A stretch of DNA of 64,000 nt from Rachycentron canadum (GCA_038496675.1 CM076656.1:3344013-3408012), one strand, 5' to 3'. Shown: positions 35,280-48,427, numbered from the stretch's first letter. The notes: generated by a model not told the origin, from the letters alone. Translations and numbers: made by a program.

Positions 35280-37316
35280 TACATACACATTTTTATTTTG
35301 AATTTTTTTGTTATCTGTGCCATCACACTAAAGGTGGAATTACACTTAAAGAGGTTTGTCTGCTTTCAGCCTCTGTGGTTTTGTATCAAACAACTTTCAC
35401 ATTGGATGTTCTAACAATTGTTGGACTGACTTTGATACTGTGTCCCTTCTGAATATTTTGCAGATAATACCAGTGTTGTTCTGCATCTTTCGTACTGTCA
35501 ACAAATCCCATGAAAACATCAAAACCAACAATGTGTCCCTCAGTGTTTCTCAGTGTTTTTTTTCTCTTCAGTCACCAGCTATTTTAAGTAAATTCAAAAA
35601 CTGCAGAAATAGTGCATTTGTTTTTTGGCTTGTGATTAAGGAATTACCTGCATAAAACCCTGAGGAAACTTGAAGCAACTTTCAATCTGCTAAAATATAC
35701 AAATGAAAAAAATCTTTTAAGGAGATTTTGCTATTGTTACGTCGCTAGTTCAGTATCAAACATAAGTCCTTTGCTCTCCAAGAGCTGTCTTCAGTCGTGG
35801 AAAACAACACTAGTCTCAACAGAATTCTTGTTTTCCTTTTGTTATTTTTTGACTGAAGTTAGCATGCTAAGCAGCTGCTAACTTTGGTCTGTCACTTCCT
35901 GATAATAAATCCTGTAGCGTCCAATGTACTCTGAAGAAATAGTGCTGCTCAGAGGCCATATTATAACTTCATGATTGTAAAAGCTGTGATGGCTGAAGCT
36001 CTTGGAAAGCAGTTATCACTTCCACCCATGTTTGGTGAGGGAGAAAACTTTCATATAGCCCCTTTAAACCTCAGTGGTTATGGTCATAATATGGTCAACA
36101 GGATATTGATTTTACACTCAGTTTATTTAAGCTACATATTTGATCTCAGCATCATATTTAAAGACCAAACAGTTCTTAAGAGGAATTTGAAGTTGATCAC
36201 ACATGTACCTGCCACTCATGAACATCTTGTGACCCAGCCTTTGCTCTTTTCCCCCTCAGACTGTTTAATCTGAATGATTTCTGTTTGAAATAACCCAGTA
36301 TTTCACAAGAAAATAGCAGAAATTTGAGAAAAGAATAAAATAGAATAGGACACTACAGAAATGTTTTTTGCTCTTGTCCCTTAAATCAACCTGTGGTCCC
36401 ACATTTGAGGCCCCAAAAATAAAATCTCAGGGTCAACTGTATCATTTACCTGTAACACATTAACCCAGTTTAGATGAAACGCTGTTCACTTCTGCATGCA
36501 GTTAATGATTAAGTAGCATTCACTGCAGCAGGATGCGTTATGTAGGATTAAGTGAAATAAAACAACACTACACATAATAATCATGAAGCAGGACAAACAG
36601 TGCAACAGTGCAGATAATGAATGTGTTTTTAATAGTTTCTGGAAAATAACTGCAGCACAGAGGAAGACAGAAGTGGGAACAGGTCATACTTGTTGTTAAG
36701 ATCAGTACATTGTTGGTTGTGGTCGTTTCATTGGATTTGTTATGAATAAGAAAATGGAGAATAGTCCAGTATGAAAATGGTTTCACCTCAGCAGATGGAA
36801 GAAGTTATATAGGATTATTCTCATAATGATGTGTTTTATGTTATCACGCACTCGTACTGCTAGTTCTTGGTCAATGTTTGAGTTGCTGATTAAAAACTCT
36901 TCTGATCAGTAAAGTTTCCATTGACATCCAAAATGATCTACATCTGTAGTGCAGCTGTTTCACAGTAACTGTGCCTGCTGAACATCATCCATCTTACCTG
37001 CCAACACCTTACAGTACAAACAAGGGCGACTATACAGAGAACAGGCAGCAGCCACTACCGTTCAGTACATATAGCATTATCGCGCTATCAGTTCCTTCAC
37101 AATCAAAGCTCAGATGGCCAGATAGACAGAATGTCATGGACCTGCTGCTGTCCTGTCACCACATTACAGCACAGGAGAGTCAAAACTGAACTGAACTGTC
37201 TGGGGATGTTTCAGTTTCATTTCATACACACAACAAGCTGAACCTCTGCCACATTCAGTTCAAACATAAATGATTGTAATGGATTCATTCTGTAGTGAAT
37301 GTAAAGAGCCCCCTGT

Positions 37317-37430
37317 TTAGCATTTATAAGCACTATTAAAAAAACATTTAATAAATGGTTTATAACACTTTAATGTAGAATGAGCAGATGTGTCTATAAA
37401 TGGGTTACTTACTCCCCTTGTGGATGCACA
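37317..37430 (+). repeat. Dispersed repeat (TTAGCATTTATAAGCA type), copy 1
   Basis: TTAGCATTTATAAGCACTAT, then AACATTTAATAAATGGTTTATAACAC, TAATGTAG and CTCCCCTTGTGGATGC. The same order occurs at 60393 (TTAGCATTTATAAGCAGAAT ... ACAATGTAGTTG ... CTCCTCCTGTGGACAC), so the two are diverged copies of one family. Confidence 0.55.
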
Positions 37431-38061
37431 TAAGTGGAGGCTGCTGTATAAACAATGTCATAATAATATATATGTCTTCACAGTAGAGTCTCATTTTTGA
37501 AAAAACTATAAGTCAATAAATTTTGTATTCGTATATCTTCTTACAACTCCATTACAGTATGTAATGTAATGTAAACCATTTATTGAATGTTACTGTTAAT
37601 GATGATTTTTAGTGCTACTGATACTTAACAGGATTTTTTCAGCTGTAGCAGTGTGTCTCAGTCTATTTGGTCCGAAGCAGAATGAAATATCTTGACAGCT
37701 GTTGGATGGAAGTTACACATGATATTTCGTTTGTGTCTCAGACCAAACAAAGAGAGGATTGTTATGGCGGCCCTGACCCATAATGACACAAACAGACAGA
37801 ATCTGCGCAATACATACATGATTTTTTTTTTTTTTTCTTCCACGTTGCACAGTAAAATAGTTAAATATAAAGTGAACTGGCAGTCACTTCCTACAAGCAT
37901 TTTATTCTCGGACTCTGTTCACAAACACAACCCTCTTTCTTGACTAAAGTCATGTTTTTTTTTGTTTTGTTTTTTTTTGTTTTTTTTCTTTGTGCGTGCA
38001 CCTTGTGTGTGTCTTGGTGTATGTGTTTTAGTAACTGGCTCTCTCCTCTATGTGACTGCAG

Positions 38062-38069
38062 GTTCCTGA
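38062..38069 (+). CDS. fnbp1l: fnbp1l alternative terminal coding exon (KGS end)
   Basis: After a T-rich tract, TGTGACTGCAG is a good acceptor. If exon 17 is cut at 34622 (AAAG), joining to GTTCCTGA here gives AAA GGT TCC TGA, that is K-G-S-stop in place of KGAVTYI. From memory, a mammalian FNBP1L isoform ends in the same KNSKGS, which is why I call it. The rest of the exon would be 3' UTR. No transcript evidence is available here. Confidence 0.6.
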
Positions 38070-38498
38070 GGGCTGCAGGGTGGCCGGGCGATTTGATTGG
38101 CTGGTGGAGGGCTCACGCTGATTGCTGATTATTGGTGGTGGGGGTGGTCGAGAAAGAGAGAAATAGTGGGAAAGAAAGCGGTAGAGAGGGAAAGAGAGGG
38201 GAAGTGGGCTGGGAGGCAGGTTTGCATGTCTGCATGCTCACATATCCATGATCAGCAAAGCATTTTGGGTTACTAGAGGATGAAGGGAGTGTCACACTGT
38301 CATCTGTGTCTAGTAGAGATGATCCTAAAGCCACAAATAGGCAGAAATACATTTAATATCTTAAAGTAGGATCCTAACTGATGCCCACAGGAGAAGTCCC
38401 ATCCTTAGGTTTCGGACTTAACAAAACAACAAAACACGAAATTGAAGAGACCTTTCAGACCAAAAAGTGACAACTGCAACATATTCAGCTAAACATAC

Positions 38499-38662
38499 TG
38501 AGTTGCCAGTTTATTAGGTACACGTAAGTTCAACTATTACAGCAGTCATATAATAAATCATACCTTCATGATGGTTATAATGTTGTCCCAACTCATTGGG
38601 AAGCTGCAGTTTGTGGTGCTGAGGGGTGTTTCTAATATTTTGACCACCCCATTTATATCAAC
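38499..38662 (+). repeat. Dispersed teleost repeat (TTATTAGGTACAC type)
   Basis: GAGTTGCCAGTTTATTAGGTACACG to GAGGGGTGTTTCTAATATTTTGACCACCCC. Both phrases are the ends of a very common fish repeat (CAGTTTATTAGGTACACC ... TAGGTGTTTCTAATATTTTGTCCACCC). It sits inside the probable fnbp1l distal 3' UTR. Confidence 0.65.
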
Positions 38663-39485
38663 TAGGACAGGCTAAACTGAAGTGTCTACAAAAGAAGAAA
38701 AACAGAATGGATTGGCTCCATTTCCCTAATTTGATGTCTTCTTGCTCTTATTCTCTTTTTTCATGCCATAGATGTTTGTGATTTCAAAGAATTTGTGTTA
38801 AATTTGCAGAACCAAAAACCATAGTGAGCAGTCAAATACACATCTGAGCAAATCCAACCTCAAATCCACTTAAGGCTACAGTTAATTTTCTTTTGTTGTA
38901 GCTTGTATATATTTGCTGCAACAAGAGGTAAAATTCTGGGAAATATGTTTTTTCACATAGACGACCTCATTCGTGCTCCTCTGCTGCTGTGGTTTTTTGA
39001 AAGTGACCATAAGCAGCAACTTGCACCTTCCCAGCCTATAATAGCACTGAAGAGGTGGGACTTCTCCGATGGCTGCATCTCTGAAACAGTGTTGTTTAAG
39101 AGCAAATTAGAAGTAAAAAACCTGAAGCTGGTCCTCTCTTTGGGTTCAAACATTCAAAGATTTTGCATTTAAAGCCCCGTCCTAACCAGTAATGTTACAG
39201 GAGGTGGTTCTACCTTTGACAGCAAATACAATAGAAGTATGCTAAAGAATGACCTCACTGACTGGGATGAAAAAATAAAACATGCATGTGCGCTTGAATG
39301 TTTCAGGTCAGAAAGAGCAGTCCAGCAGCAGCCTTTCCCCTCCAATCTGATTCAGTGGCGATCAGTAATAACCTCACTGTTCACTGCTTTGTGCTTTAAT
39401 GGGATAGCTTTCCTTTTACTTCTCCATAGGTGCTGACTAAAGTGTGAGGTCTCCCAAAGTCTTTTGAACTGGCTTTCACTGAAGC

Positions 39486-39512
39486 TTTTTTTTTTTTTTT
39501 TTTTTTTTTTTT
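39486..39512. repeat. Poly(T) run
   Basis: Twenty-seven T in a row (a T-rich stretch in the fnbp1l transcript, or the A tail of a minus-strand retrocopy; no such copy recognised). Confidence 0.9.
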
Positions 39513-40830
39513 AACTCAAATGAACAATTCGTAAAAGTGTCCTGTCAAGAGTTTGCGATCACAAGGTCGACTTGTTTGGTGAAGATCATTAATGTGGCTA
39601 AAAGCTTTGGAAACACCAAACAGACCATGTGATTAGAATTTTTCTTATGATGCTATTATTTTTAAACTCATGAGCGAACCTTCAAAATGAAACACCTTAC
39701 GTCTTGGCGTGCTTTTTAGTGAGCTTTAGTGAGATTTCTCAAATCTCTCCTGCCATAAATTATTTAAAGAATTTTTGGCCATTTCCCAAATTTCTTCTTC
39801 TTGCCATATTTCATAAATCCGGGTCGCAGCACACCTTGGTCCAGCTCCTGATGCGAGAAAACAGTTGATTTCAAATTCTGAATATCAGGGTTTATTAACT
39901 TTCAGGATCAGGTATGCTTACAGTATTTGCTGCCACTAACAAGATCAGTGCTGCACTGCTCCCACTCACCCCTGTCGTCGTCATCATCATTCTCTGTCTG
40001 CCTGCCTGAGCCACTCTGCTCCTCATGCCTGCCCTCACCCTCATACAGTCGCATGTTTTTAATGTGTTTTTAATTGTCCTCCAAACATGATCAACCTTGA
40101 CTGCAACTTTGTAAGTGCGTGCTCAACTTCGTCTGATTGTTGTATGTTGGATGCCACATCATCGTGATGTTTTCATAAACTTCCAGCATGAGTATGGTTT
40201 TTATTTGTTATGTCATGTTTCCTAAACAGCAGCTGGGTCAAATCAGAGCTACTCATTAGGCAGATAACAGAACTATCAGGTGAAAACAGGACCTCTCTTC
40301 CCCTGTCCTCCTTTCTTCGCCTTTTCCCACCTTTCCTCTTCTCTCCCTTGGTTGTAATTCCACCAGTCGACCAGCAGATGGCAGCCTTTCTTCACCAAAC
40401 CACCACTCAACTCCAGCCGAACTCGGCCTCTTTACATCAAACAAATAAAAGGAGCTCTGGTGCTGTTGCGGTCAAACTCTGCCTTAAAACTTAATGTTGT
40501 ATTACAGTGGAGGGATGTCTCCACAGATTCATATCTGGATGTGTCTGCTCTTCAGCCCGACTACATCTCCCATCAGCCACTTGGGCTCATCAATCACATC
40601 TGTGTAGGACTCAACTGCATCTCAGTGAAAACATTTTTTTACCATTTAATCAGTTGTATTTGTGAATGTGACGACACACACGCATGTATCTACAAGGCTT
40701 ACACACATATGGAAAGACGAACAGGTCAAAAACGCGTACATTTGTCCTGATTGGCTTTCCATACACATTAATGTGTAATTGTGTGTCCATGTGTTACATG
40801 CGTGACGTTAGTTTGTACCATTGAATGATT

Positions 40831-40838
40831 TGTACATA
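40831..40838 (+). promoter_or_regulatory. Pumilio-type element TGTACATA in 3' UTR
   Basis: Exact match to the PUM consensus UGUANAUA in the predicted transcript, about 160 bases before the distal poly(A) signal. Eight-base motifs recur by chance, so only position and strand support it. Confidence 0.3.
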
Positions 40839-40991
40839 TTAACATCTCTTATGTCATGCTGAATGTGTTTCCATGGTGACTGTTTTTAGGTTTGTTTGAC
40901 ACTCTTCATGAGAGACAACAAGGTTTGAATTGAACCAATGCACTTTGCCCTAAAGTACTACAGCATTTGAATCTGATTAAATGAACAAGTG

Positions 40992-40997
40992 AATAAA
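40992..40997 (+). terminator. fnbp1l: Candidate fnbp1l poly(A) signal AATAAA
   Basis: A canonical AATAAA is followed about 22 bases later by a GT-rich element (GGTCTGTGTTGTCTG), the usual layout of a cleavage and polyadenylation site. Cleavage would fall near 41015. Earlier hexamers exist, so this may be the distal of several. Confidence 0.45.
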
Positions 40998-41566
40998 TGA
41001 ATGAACGAATGACTGAAGGTCTGTGTTGTCTGCTGAGAGAGATGTGATCTTTATGAATGACCACTGTGTAGCAGCGCGAAACAAAAACAGCTCTGGTAAT
41101 TTTCTCTTTTTAGATGGTTTTATACTCTTTTTGTAACACTTGCTGAGCAATGACCAACTTCTTTTGCATGATTTTCTGGATTCTTTAAATCAATTTGTTT
41201 CTCTGGTAAATGTTAACCACTTGCCATATATGTTCAACAGGATAACAAAATTACACGTCTCACCTAAAGTTCAACTTCCTTATGATGATATTTAAGTCAG
41301 TAATGCCACTAACAACTCTTATATTGAGGTAAACAGCAGGTGAGCACACCTTAGCTGTAATCTGTTTCTTCGATGAAGCTGTGAAATGTACAGAATGATG
41401 CTTTAGATGTCGTTACTTGAATTTTTACATTTCCTCTATTATCTAAGTAAGGAGATGTCCTCACATTTAGTCCCTAATATGGTTCAAACTCTGTAAATAT
41501 CTTTGGGAGGCAAAATGGCGCCTGATGATTAATGCTTTTTGCTTCATGTCCTAATCTAATGACACG

Positions 41567-41856
41567 TAGGGCTTTGACTCACGATTATTTTCATTATTAG
41601 TTAATTGATTAATCTTTATCATTGTCTATGCATACAGTGAAAAGTATTTGCTGTAATTTAGCAGAGCCCCGGGTGTCGTCTTGTTTTGTCCAATGTTCAA
41701 AAATCCAAAGATATTGAGTTTACTTCTATGTATAACAAATTTTAAAAATCATTAACGTCAAATCCTCACAATGAGACTCAATGTTATCAAAACACTTGCA
41801 GATGAATTTTCTGACAATTAACCAATCGATTAATCAACTTATCGTTGCAGCTCTCA
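41567..41856. mobile_element. Non-autonomous element, AGGGCTGCAA-end family, copy 4 (best preserved)
   Basis: Left end TAGGGCTTTGACTCACGATT with ATTAGTTAATTGATTAATC. Right end AACCAATCGATTAATCAACTT then ATCGTTGCAGCTCT, the inverted counterpart. About 290 bases, no coding frame; the interior has a CCAAAGATATT word shared with copy 5. Confidence 0.6.
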
Positions 41857-41980
41857 TGCCATAGTTTTCCAAACAAGGACAGACAGAAAAGATTTGTGCA
41901 GTCAAGTGTTACATAATAGATTATGTGTTCCAGTGGTAATGCAGTCCTACTGTAAAATCTCATTTGTTTTGAAGCAATTA

Positions 41981-42194
41981 AGGCTGTAACTATTTATTTT
42001 TCATTGTCAATTAAAAAAAAAAAGAGAAAGAAAAAACTTAATTAGTCTATAAAGTAGTGAATAATACCTATCGAAACCTTTAAGAACCCAGGTGATGTCT
42101 TCCAGTTTCTAGTTTGATAAACGGTCCATAACCCAAAGATATTCAATTAACAGTGATGAATCATTGCATTTGAGAAGCTGGAGTGAAAGTTTGA

Positions 42195-42227
<33 letters not shown>

Positions 42228-42280
42228 GATAATTTATTGTCAAAAAGTAGATAAACTGAGAAATTGTTTCAGGACTAAAA
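41981..42280. mobile_element. Non-autonomous element, AGGGCTGCAA-end family, copy 5
   Basis: Left end AGGCTGTAACTATTTATTTTTCATTG; interior has CCAAAGATATTCAATTAACAG and GAAGCTGGAG; right end AATTTATTGTCAAAAAGTAG then ATAAACTGAGAAATTGTTTC. A 30-base T run (42197-42226) interrupts the right half. Confidence 0.55.
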
Positions 42281-44974
42281 CCAGTCGTAAATGTGCACTA
42301 ACTCAGACAGAGAGGATCCCTGATGGTGACATGAGGAGGACGTTTTATGTGTTTATGTTACTGTTTGTGGGATATTTTTTAAAATCAGTATCAATAACAC
42401 TCCAAATTTGACAGTTTCCTCTGTACTGTGTGATGTCATTGAGGATACGGCAGCAAAATATACCAGAAGTCCAGTTAATTATTTTTCACCATCGATATAC
42501 CTATAGAAACTGAGCTGTGAGTGTAATGGCCACTGTGTTGTAATCCTGAATATTATGCAAAAATCCATAGTAACAAAACAGCTTTGAGATGCTAAATATG
42601 ATCAAATTTGCAGTTAATTCATCGTCACAGTTCTTGACTGAAACCTGCCAAGTGACTGTGAGCGTGCTGCTGTTCACCATCCAGTAAAAACCAGACGTGT
42701 TCTTCACATTCCTCCTCTTTAAACTCATTATCATGCGTGTCCTGTGGAAACCCTGACAACCATGGAAATGTACTTCATATACGTTCTTTCTTAAACAACA
42801 CAAATATTTACATTTCATTAAAACAGCAGGTACAAGGTGCTTTAGCAGGATATTAACATGTCAAATCCATGTAAATCTGTGTGTTTTTACCATGTTGTAT
42901 ATGTTTTAATAACCAATGGCAGTACTTCTTTCCATATTGTTGTGCACATCTTTTTACTTTGAATGTTGTCAGACACTTTGTGAACAAAATGCTTTTTTTT
43001 CCTTCTTCTTCCAAGATATCGTTCTAATAAAATAAGCAACAGTGAAAAAGTTTTTCTGTGACGTTTCATTGATGACGTGACCTTAAAAACAAACCAAGAG
43101 TTTTTATGTTGAGCTGTGACTTTGAGCTCTTAAATCGCATGAAAAATGAACAGTAATATGACCCTTTTCACCAGCATCAGACAGCTTGTATAAGAAATAA
43201 GTGTAATAATTGTAAATGTAAATAATTGTATAAGAAATCTGCTGCACATGCAAAAACTGTGCGTCACACAATAAGTCGACCTCCACAGATCATATACCTT
43301 ATTTATTAAATCTTACCACTGTAGTTCATAATAATATAAACATTAAAATTCATCAACATCTTTTTACAGTCAGTCTTCTACAGGAAAATATGTACAGTCC
43401 ATTATTAACATGCTAATGTTTCAAATATGTACAGCTTTAATCTCTCATGTTAACATTTTGTTTTTATCCGTTCTCTTCGTTTTATGCACTCAGATGAAGT
43501 ATTTCTCAGATGCTTTTGCGTTGCTGCACAAAACCAGACTGAGAAAAAAACAAAACATTTAAGCTACATTTTTCTTTACGTGAGAAAATGTATCTGATTT
43601 TCTGCTCCTGTGTAAATGTAGCACAAAAATATATTGTAAATCCCCTGTCATCTGCTGATTTGAAGAAATATTATCTGAGAAGCTGCTTCAGGGAACCTTG
43701 CTGCTAAATATTTATTTATTCACTGTTTGACCCTTTTTTTTTCCTCGCTTGTTATACCAGCACAAACGGATCAGGTGGTTTTGTATCAAAGTTCACACAC
43801 AGTCAAATGTCAAAAGTCTCCAGACATGAAGGATCAATTATATTGTTAAATACACTTATCTCTATTGTGACAATGTTCACAAGTGTTGACTTTGTGGGTT
43901 TGTTTTTTTCCTTCCTTCCCGCCTTTAAAGGGATATTTGACAGCTCATCTCGTTTACTTGTGTTGAAGAAATTAAATTATCAATTGAATTGAATGTCATA
44001 GTAAAACTAAAGCAAAAGCCTGTTCAGTAAAAAAAGTAAAACTAGGTATCAGTGTCCCTTTAAGTCTCTGCTCTGTTTTTATAATATTATGGCTCATTTC
44101 TCCTTTAACCTTCATTTTTGTTGCCAACACACCGAAGACACTTGTGAGCTGCAGCTGTTGCGTCTCCTGATCCAAAATAAAAGTGAGGAAAACATGATCA
44201 TAGCTGATTGAACTGGTGGACTGATACGTGTGGCAAGCTCTAATGTTGGTGACAAAGCTAAATTTACAGTTTCACAAAACCCAGAAAGTCTGCTGGGTTT
44301 TCTGAAAACAACAACCATGTGTTGAATTGTTCAACATTACCTCCTGTACACACAGATGTGTGGGGATGATCAGCTGTACATGATTCAGAGAGCAGTCGTG
44401 CACTGTGATGAGCTGTGAACAGATTTTTGTTGTTTTTGCAGAGCTGCTCTTGTCTCACTTTATTAGATGTTGCTAAATGTTCTATCTGTGGCATAAAACA
44501 TAGTGACAGTGTTTGTTTTTCTTACTTTCTCACAGTTTATCTGTCTATACCTCTGTCATCCTGATACTTAGACTTCACACAATGTTGTCTAAACGCTCTG
44601 AGTCCAGTCCAGACAGGAATATACCTGAAGTGTCACTTCCAAAGCCAAAGTTCTCCACAGGTAAGACTGTATATTTGAAAAGACTAAATGAATAAAAAGA
44701 ACAACTTCTGGAGCCAAACTGTGCCTTGGAATAATAAGATGACCCCAAGCTTCATTAAAATGGATGTGATTGGCTGTCGTCTGGTTGTTGCGCTCACTCG
44801 GTCAGATTTCCAGTCTGAGTTACTCACGGTGAGTTCAGTGGCCTCTGCAGGAGATCAGCGTCCGTATGGGCTGTGTGATGCTGCCTCGTACTGTGGCAGT
44901 GATCTGAGAACAGCCTCACAACGCTTTTTTCCATCTCCTCTCCCCTTCCTCACAGCTGGTTTCTGGTCTGCCTG

Positions 44975-45040
44975 ACGTGATGTTGCTCACTTTTATTGGC
45001 CCCGGAGTTTGTCAGTATGTGTGTTGCTGCTTGGATGAAG
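44975..45040 (-). other. bcar3: Minimal 3' UTR of bcar3
   Basis: An AATAAA on the - strand (44997-44992) lies only about 45 bases after the stop. It may be used, or a longer UTR may run to later hexamers near 44458 or 43708. Confidence 0.35.
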
Positions 45041-45219
45041 TCAGATTAAGGTTTGTGTTTTAGGTGGGGGCTCCAGTTTCCGTGACAACGCAGTGAGGAT
45101 GAGATTGAATTTGCTGTAGCGATCTGATTGGTTGACTGACGCTCCACGGCTTCCCCACAGAAGCCGCAGCTGGAAGTCTGTTTTAAACACCTCCAGCAGG
45201 TCTTCATCGATCTGAAACC
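45041..45219 (-). CDS. bcar3: bcar3 last coding exon
   Basis: Acceptor TGTTCAG. It encodes FQIDEDLLEVFKTDFQLRLL, WGSRGASVNQSDRYSKFN and LSRKLEPPPKTQTLI, then TGA at 45043-45041. It closes the GEF-like domain. Confidence 0.95.
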
Positions 45220-46540
45220 CTGAACACAGACCCAGAAGTCAACTTTATGATGCTGAACAACATTTGACTGTTTATTGTTTTTGTTTAAGTCACGAATGAA
45301 CAGTTGGATGAACTCATGTTCTTGTTTTCACCTTGCAAGATCTTCTGTGCGTTGGCTGTGTAGCTCTGTGCGTTGTGTGCGACATCGCGTGCAGCCTCCA
45401 GGTGCCGCAGCATGATGTCACAGCCCTGGTCGCTGGTTTCCCAGAGCTCCGCCCCCTCAGGTGTGACTGTCGGACGCTCCATCAAAGTGAGGAGCGGCAG
45501 GAGGAGGGGGACGCAGACCACCGGAGAAGAGCAGGCTGGAGGAGGAGGAGGATGGAGATGAAGATGAGTGCCTCATTTTAAATTATAATATTTAATTATA
45601 ATAAATAAAGTAAAGTCTTCTGTTTCCTTCAGAGCTACAGTGACATTTGTTCTACAATCGCATGAAAATAAACTGTGAAATACGTAACGATTAGAAGTAA
45701 AACAACTGTTTGAATTGAACACTCACATTCTCACATTTTGAGCCTCGAGTCTAAAGTATTGATGACAGTTTAAAAATGATCTAAATCAATGCAGCAGAAC
45801 CAGACATTTCTTTTTTTAATACACAAGTTCTTTCTTGTCAACTCTTGATGCCTACTTTACCCATAATGCACCGTGATAACCAACAGTTCAGTTGGAGATT
45901 TGGGTGTGCTATGCCAGTAGCAGCTGTTGTAGCTATTGTTCACTCTAACTACACTATATCTACTCTCTTTTTGCTCTTTTTGGTCTGTGCAACGTCAACG
46001 TCTGGTTCTTCAGCTACCTTCCCCAGCTACTCACTAACAGTGTCTGTCTGGTGTTTGCTGCAGTGATTATAGCCGCTTCAAGAGATCAGCTGGGTATTTC
46101 CAAACTGTTTTTAAGGGATGTTTGTCACCATGTGTAGGATTTCATTGTGTAATTGTTGGAGGCAACTCAGGGGCTTAAATTTGCACTTTTGGTTTATTTT
46201 TATTTTCTTTAACATCAGATTTTGTTTGGTGTAGCACTGAACAATGTTGAACAGTATGAGTTTATTTTTGTATATTGTTCAACCCTAGTTTGGTTTCTTG
46301 TTGTAAAGAAGCTTTTCCAGCATCCTTGACAATCATTGAATCATTTTAGATGTTAAGTAACGTGATCTGTGATTGTGTGTCTGTGTGTGTGTGTTAAGTA
46401 CCTGTGCCCTCATACAGATTCTTGTAGAAAGGCTTGAGTGTCTTCTCATAGCTGATGGCGGTCTGTGTGTAGTTCCTTCGTAGAGTCGTCCATGTTTCCT
46501 CCAAGCGGCTGATCTGCACAGAACAGAACAGACCTTAACA

Positions 46541-46591
<51 letters not shown>

Positions 46592-47673
46592 GTGGGACTT
46601 GCCCAAAAACATACATCAAAAATTTTTTTACAGAGTAGTCTTGGTATAAGGTTAATGTTATGGGTTAGGGTTATGGTAAATCTCCATGAAACAAATAGAA
46701 GAAACATGATTGTGTGTGTGTTTGTGTTACCTGAGGCAGGTCCAGAGCTTTCATCAGAGCTGTGAAAGCAAACAGGTCGCCCACCGTGTCCTTTAGCTCC
46801 AACGCAACAAGGATGATACGATTTAACGTGGACGCCCGCTCCTCCACACTGCCCGTACATCCCAGAATATCCACGGCAACACCTATTGCCATGGTGTGGT
46901 GTCTAGGGGAAAGAGAGAGAGAGGAGAGGAAAAGGAGGATTATCAACACAATGTCCATGTCTGTTTCTAATCTGATCTTTCAGAGCCTAGAGCGAGAATT
47001 GGTTTTCATTAAAGAACAGCGTCTTCAGTCTGTGTATCAGGCAGGACTGTACAATGAATCAGCACCTGTGAGTCACAACCTTCAGTTTAGAGCAGGCTGC
47101 TGTATAAAAACCGGCTCAAACCAGTTGCCAGCCTTCTGGCCTTGTGAACCCTTAAAATAAATGATGGTAAACTGTGATTGGTTTAACCAGACTGTTAATC
47201 CCTTTCTGCAGGAGCTGCTTTGGTCCTAAACACATCTGATTTCACTTCATCTCTTTTTAATGCTTCATACCTTCTAATGTCAACGTCACAAACACTTGTA
47301 CCATCAAATGTCAATACTTTGATTAATTTAACAATAAAATTATAAACTGTATCACCATTTTATTGGCATATTTCAGACTGAGAGAACTTTTTTTAATCTT
47401 GATAATAAATAACTTTTTCTGTCTAGAAAGGTTATTCATTAAATTCATCTTGTCATTTTATTTGTGTGTGTGTGTAATGTGTTTATGATGTGTACCTTTC
47501 CATCAGGTCCAGTCTTAGCTGTTGGCCATGTGGCAGCGTCACCAGCTCCAGACCAGAGGACACGCCCATCTGACCTTTAAGATCTGGAGTCACTCCAAGT
47601 ATCCTTGCAACCTGGTGAACAAGAACAAGCAGCTGTCAGTTACATTTAGTCTTTTTATTTCCCTCTCTTATTT

Positions 47674-47725
<52 letters not shown>

Positions 47726-48374
47726 TGTGTGTCTGTGTGTGTCTGTGTGTGTCTGTGTGATAGGTGCAAAAGCTTGTATGGCTGTTGGTGGTTCTCTTTC
47801 TGAGTGCTTCCCCTGTGTCACGAGGATCATTTTATTGCAGCAATAACATCGACTGCAGCACAGAAATCAAATTTTCAGTCTTGCACATGCAGACACACTA
47901 AGGATGTGTGTGTAATAGAGGAGGACCTCTCTGATCAGCTGTTAGAATGGTTGTTTTTGCATTTCAGTTTCACAAAAAGCAAAAAGTACATATAATAGGT
48001 CAGAAGCTAACAAGGCCAGGGTTGTCTGTTGTACCACAATGCTTCATTTATTCTGTTATGACAAATTTGAACTTAATTTGCTGTTGTGGGTGTTGCACTG
48101 GGCCAAACTGAGATTCTGGAATAAAATCCACTAACAACTTATGTAGTAGTAGTTTATTATGTAGTGATTACCAACTATTCATAAACCATTTATTAGGATT
48201 ACACTTTTTTGTGGTTTGTCAAATTTGTGAATGTGTGAAGTTTATAATAAAGTCAGTATATTTATATATGTAAGATATTTATAACAACTAATGTCAACCA
48301 AAGTGTGTTTATAGAGGTTAATGATACAGTTAATTACACTGAATGAAAATTGGTCTAACTGTCATGACCTTGAG

Positions 48375-48427
<53 letters not shown>

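Larger units (their letters stand above)
34643..38061 (+). other. fnbp1l: 3' UTR of the KGAVTYI form / intron of the KGS form
   Basis: Non-coding. It contains a very long (GT)n and AATAAA hexamers in the 36330-36425 area. If the distal terminal exon is used, this whole stretch is an intron. I see no other gene. Confidence 0.6.
38070..41015 (+). other. fnbp1l: Probable distal 3' UTR of fnbp1l
   Basis: Non-coding sequence from the alternative stop to a good poly(A) signal. It includes a purine-rich stretch near 38145-38220, a dispersed repeat at 38499-38662, a 27-base T run at 39486-39512, a TGTACATA at 40831 and GCACTTT at 40940. The 3' limit is inferred from the AATAAA and the following GT-rich stretch. 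Confidence 0.5.
41016..44975. other. Intergenic region between convergent fnbp1l and bcar3
   Basis: No reading frame looks coding. Two adjacent copies of the AGGGCTGCAA-type element lie near the left side. TTTATT words (AATAAA on the - strand) at about 43300, 43708 and 44458 could be distal bcar3 poly(A) signals. Confidence 0.6.
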
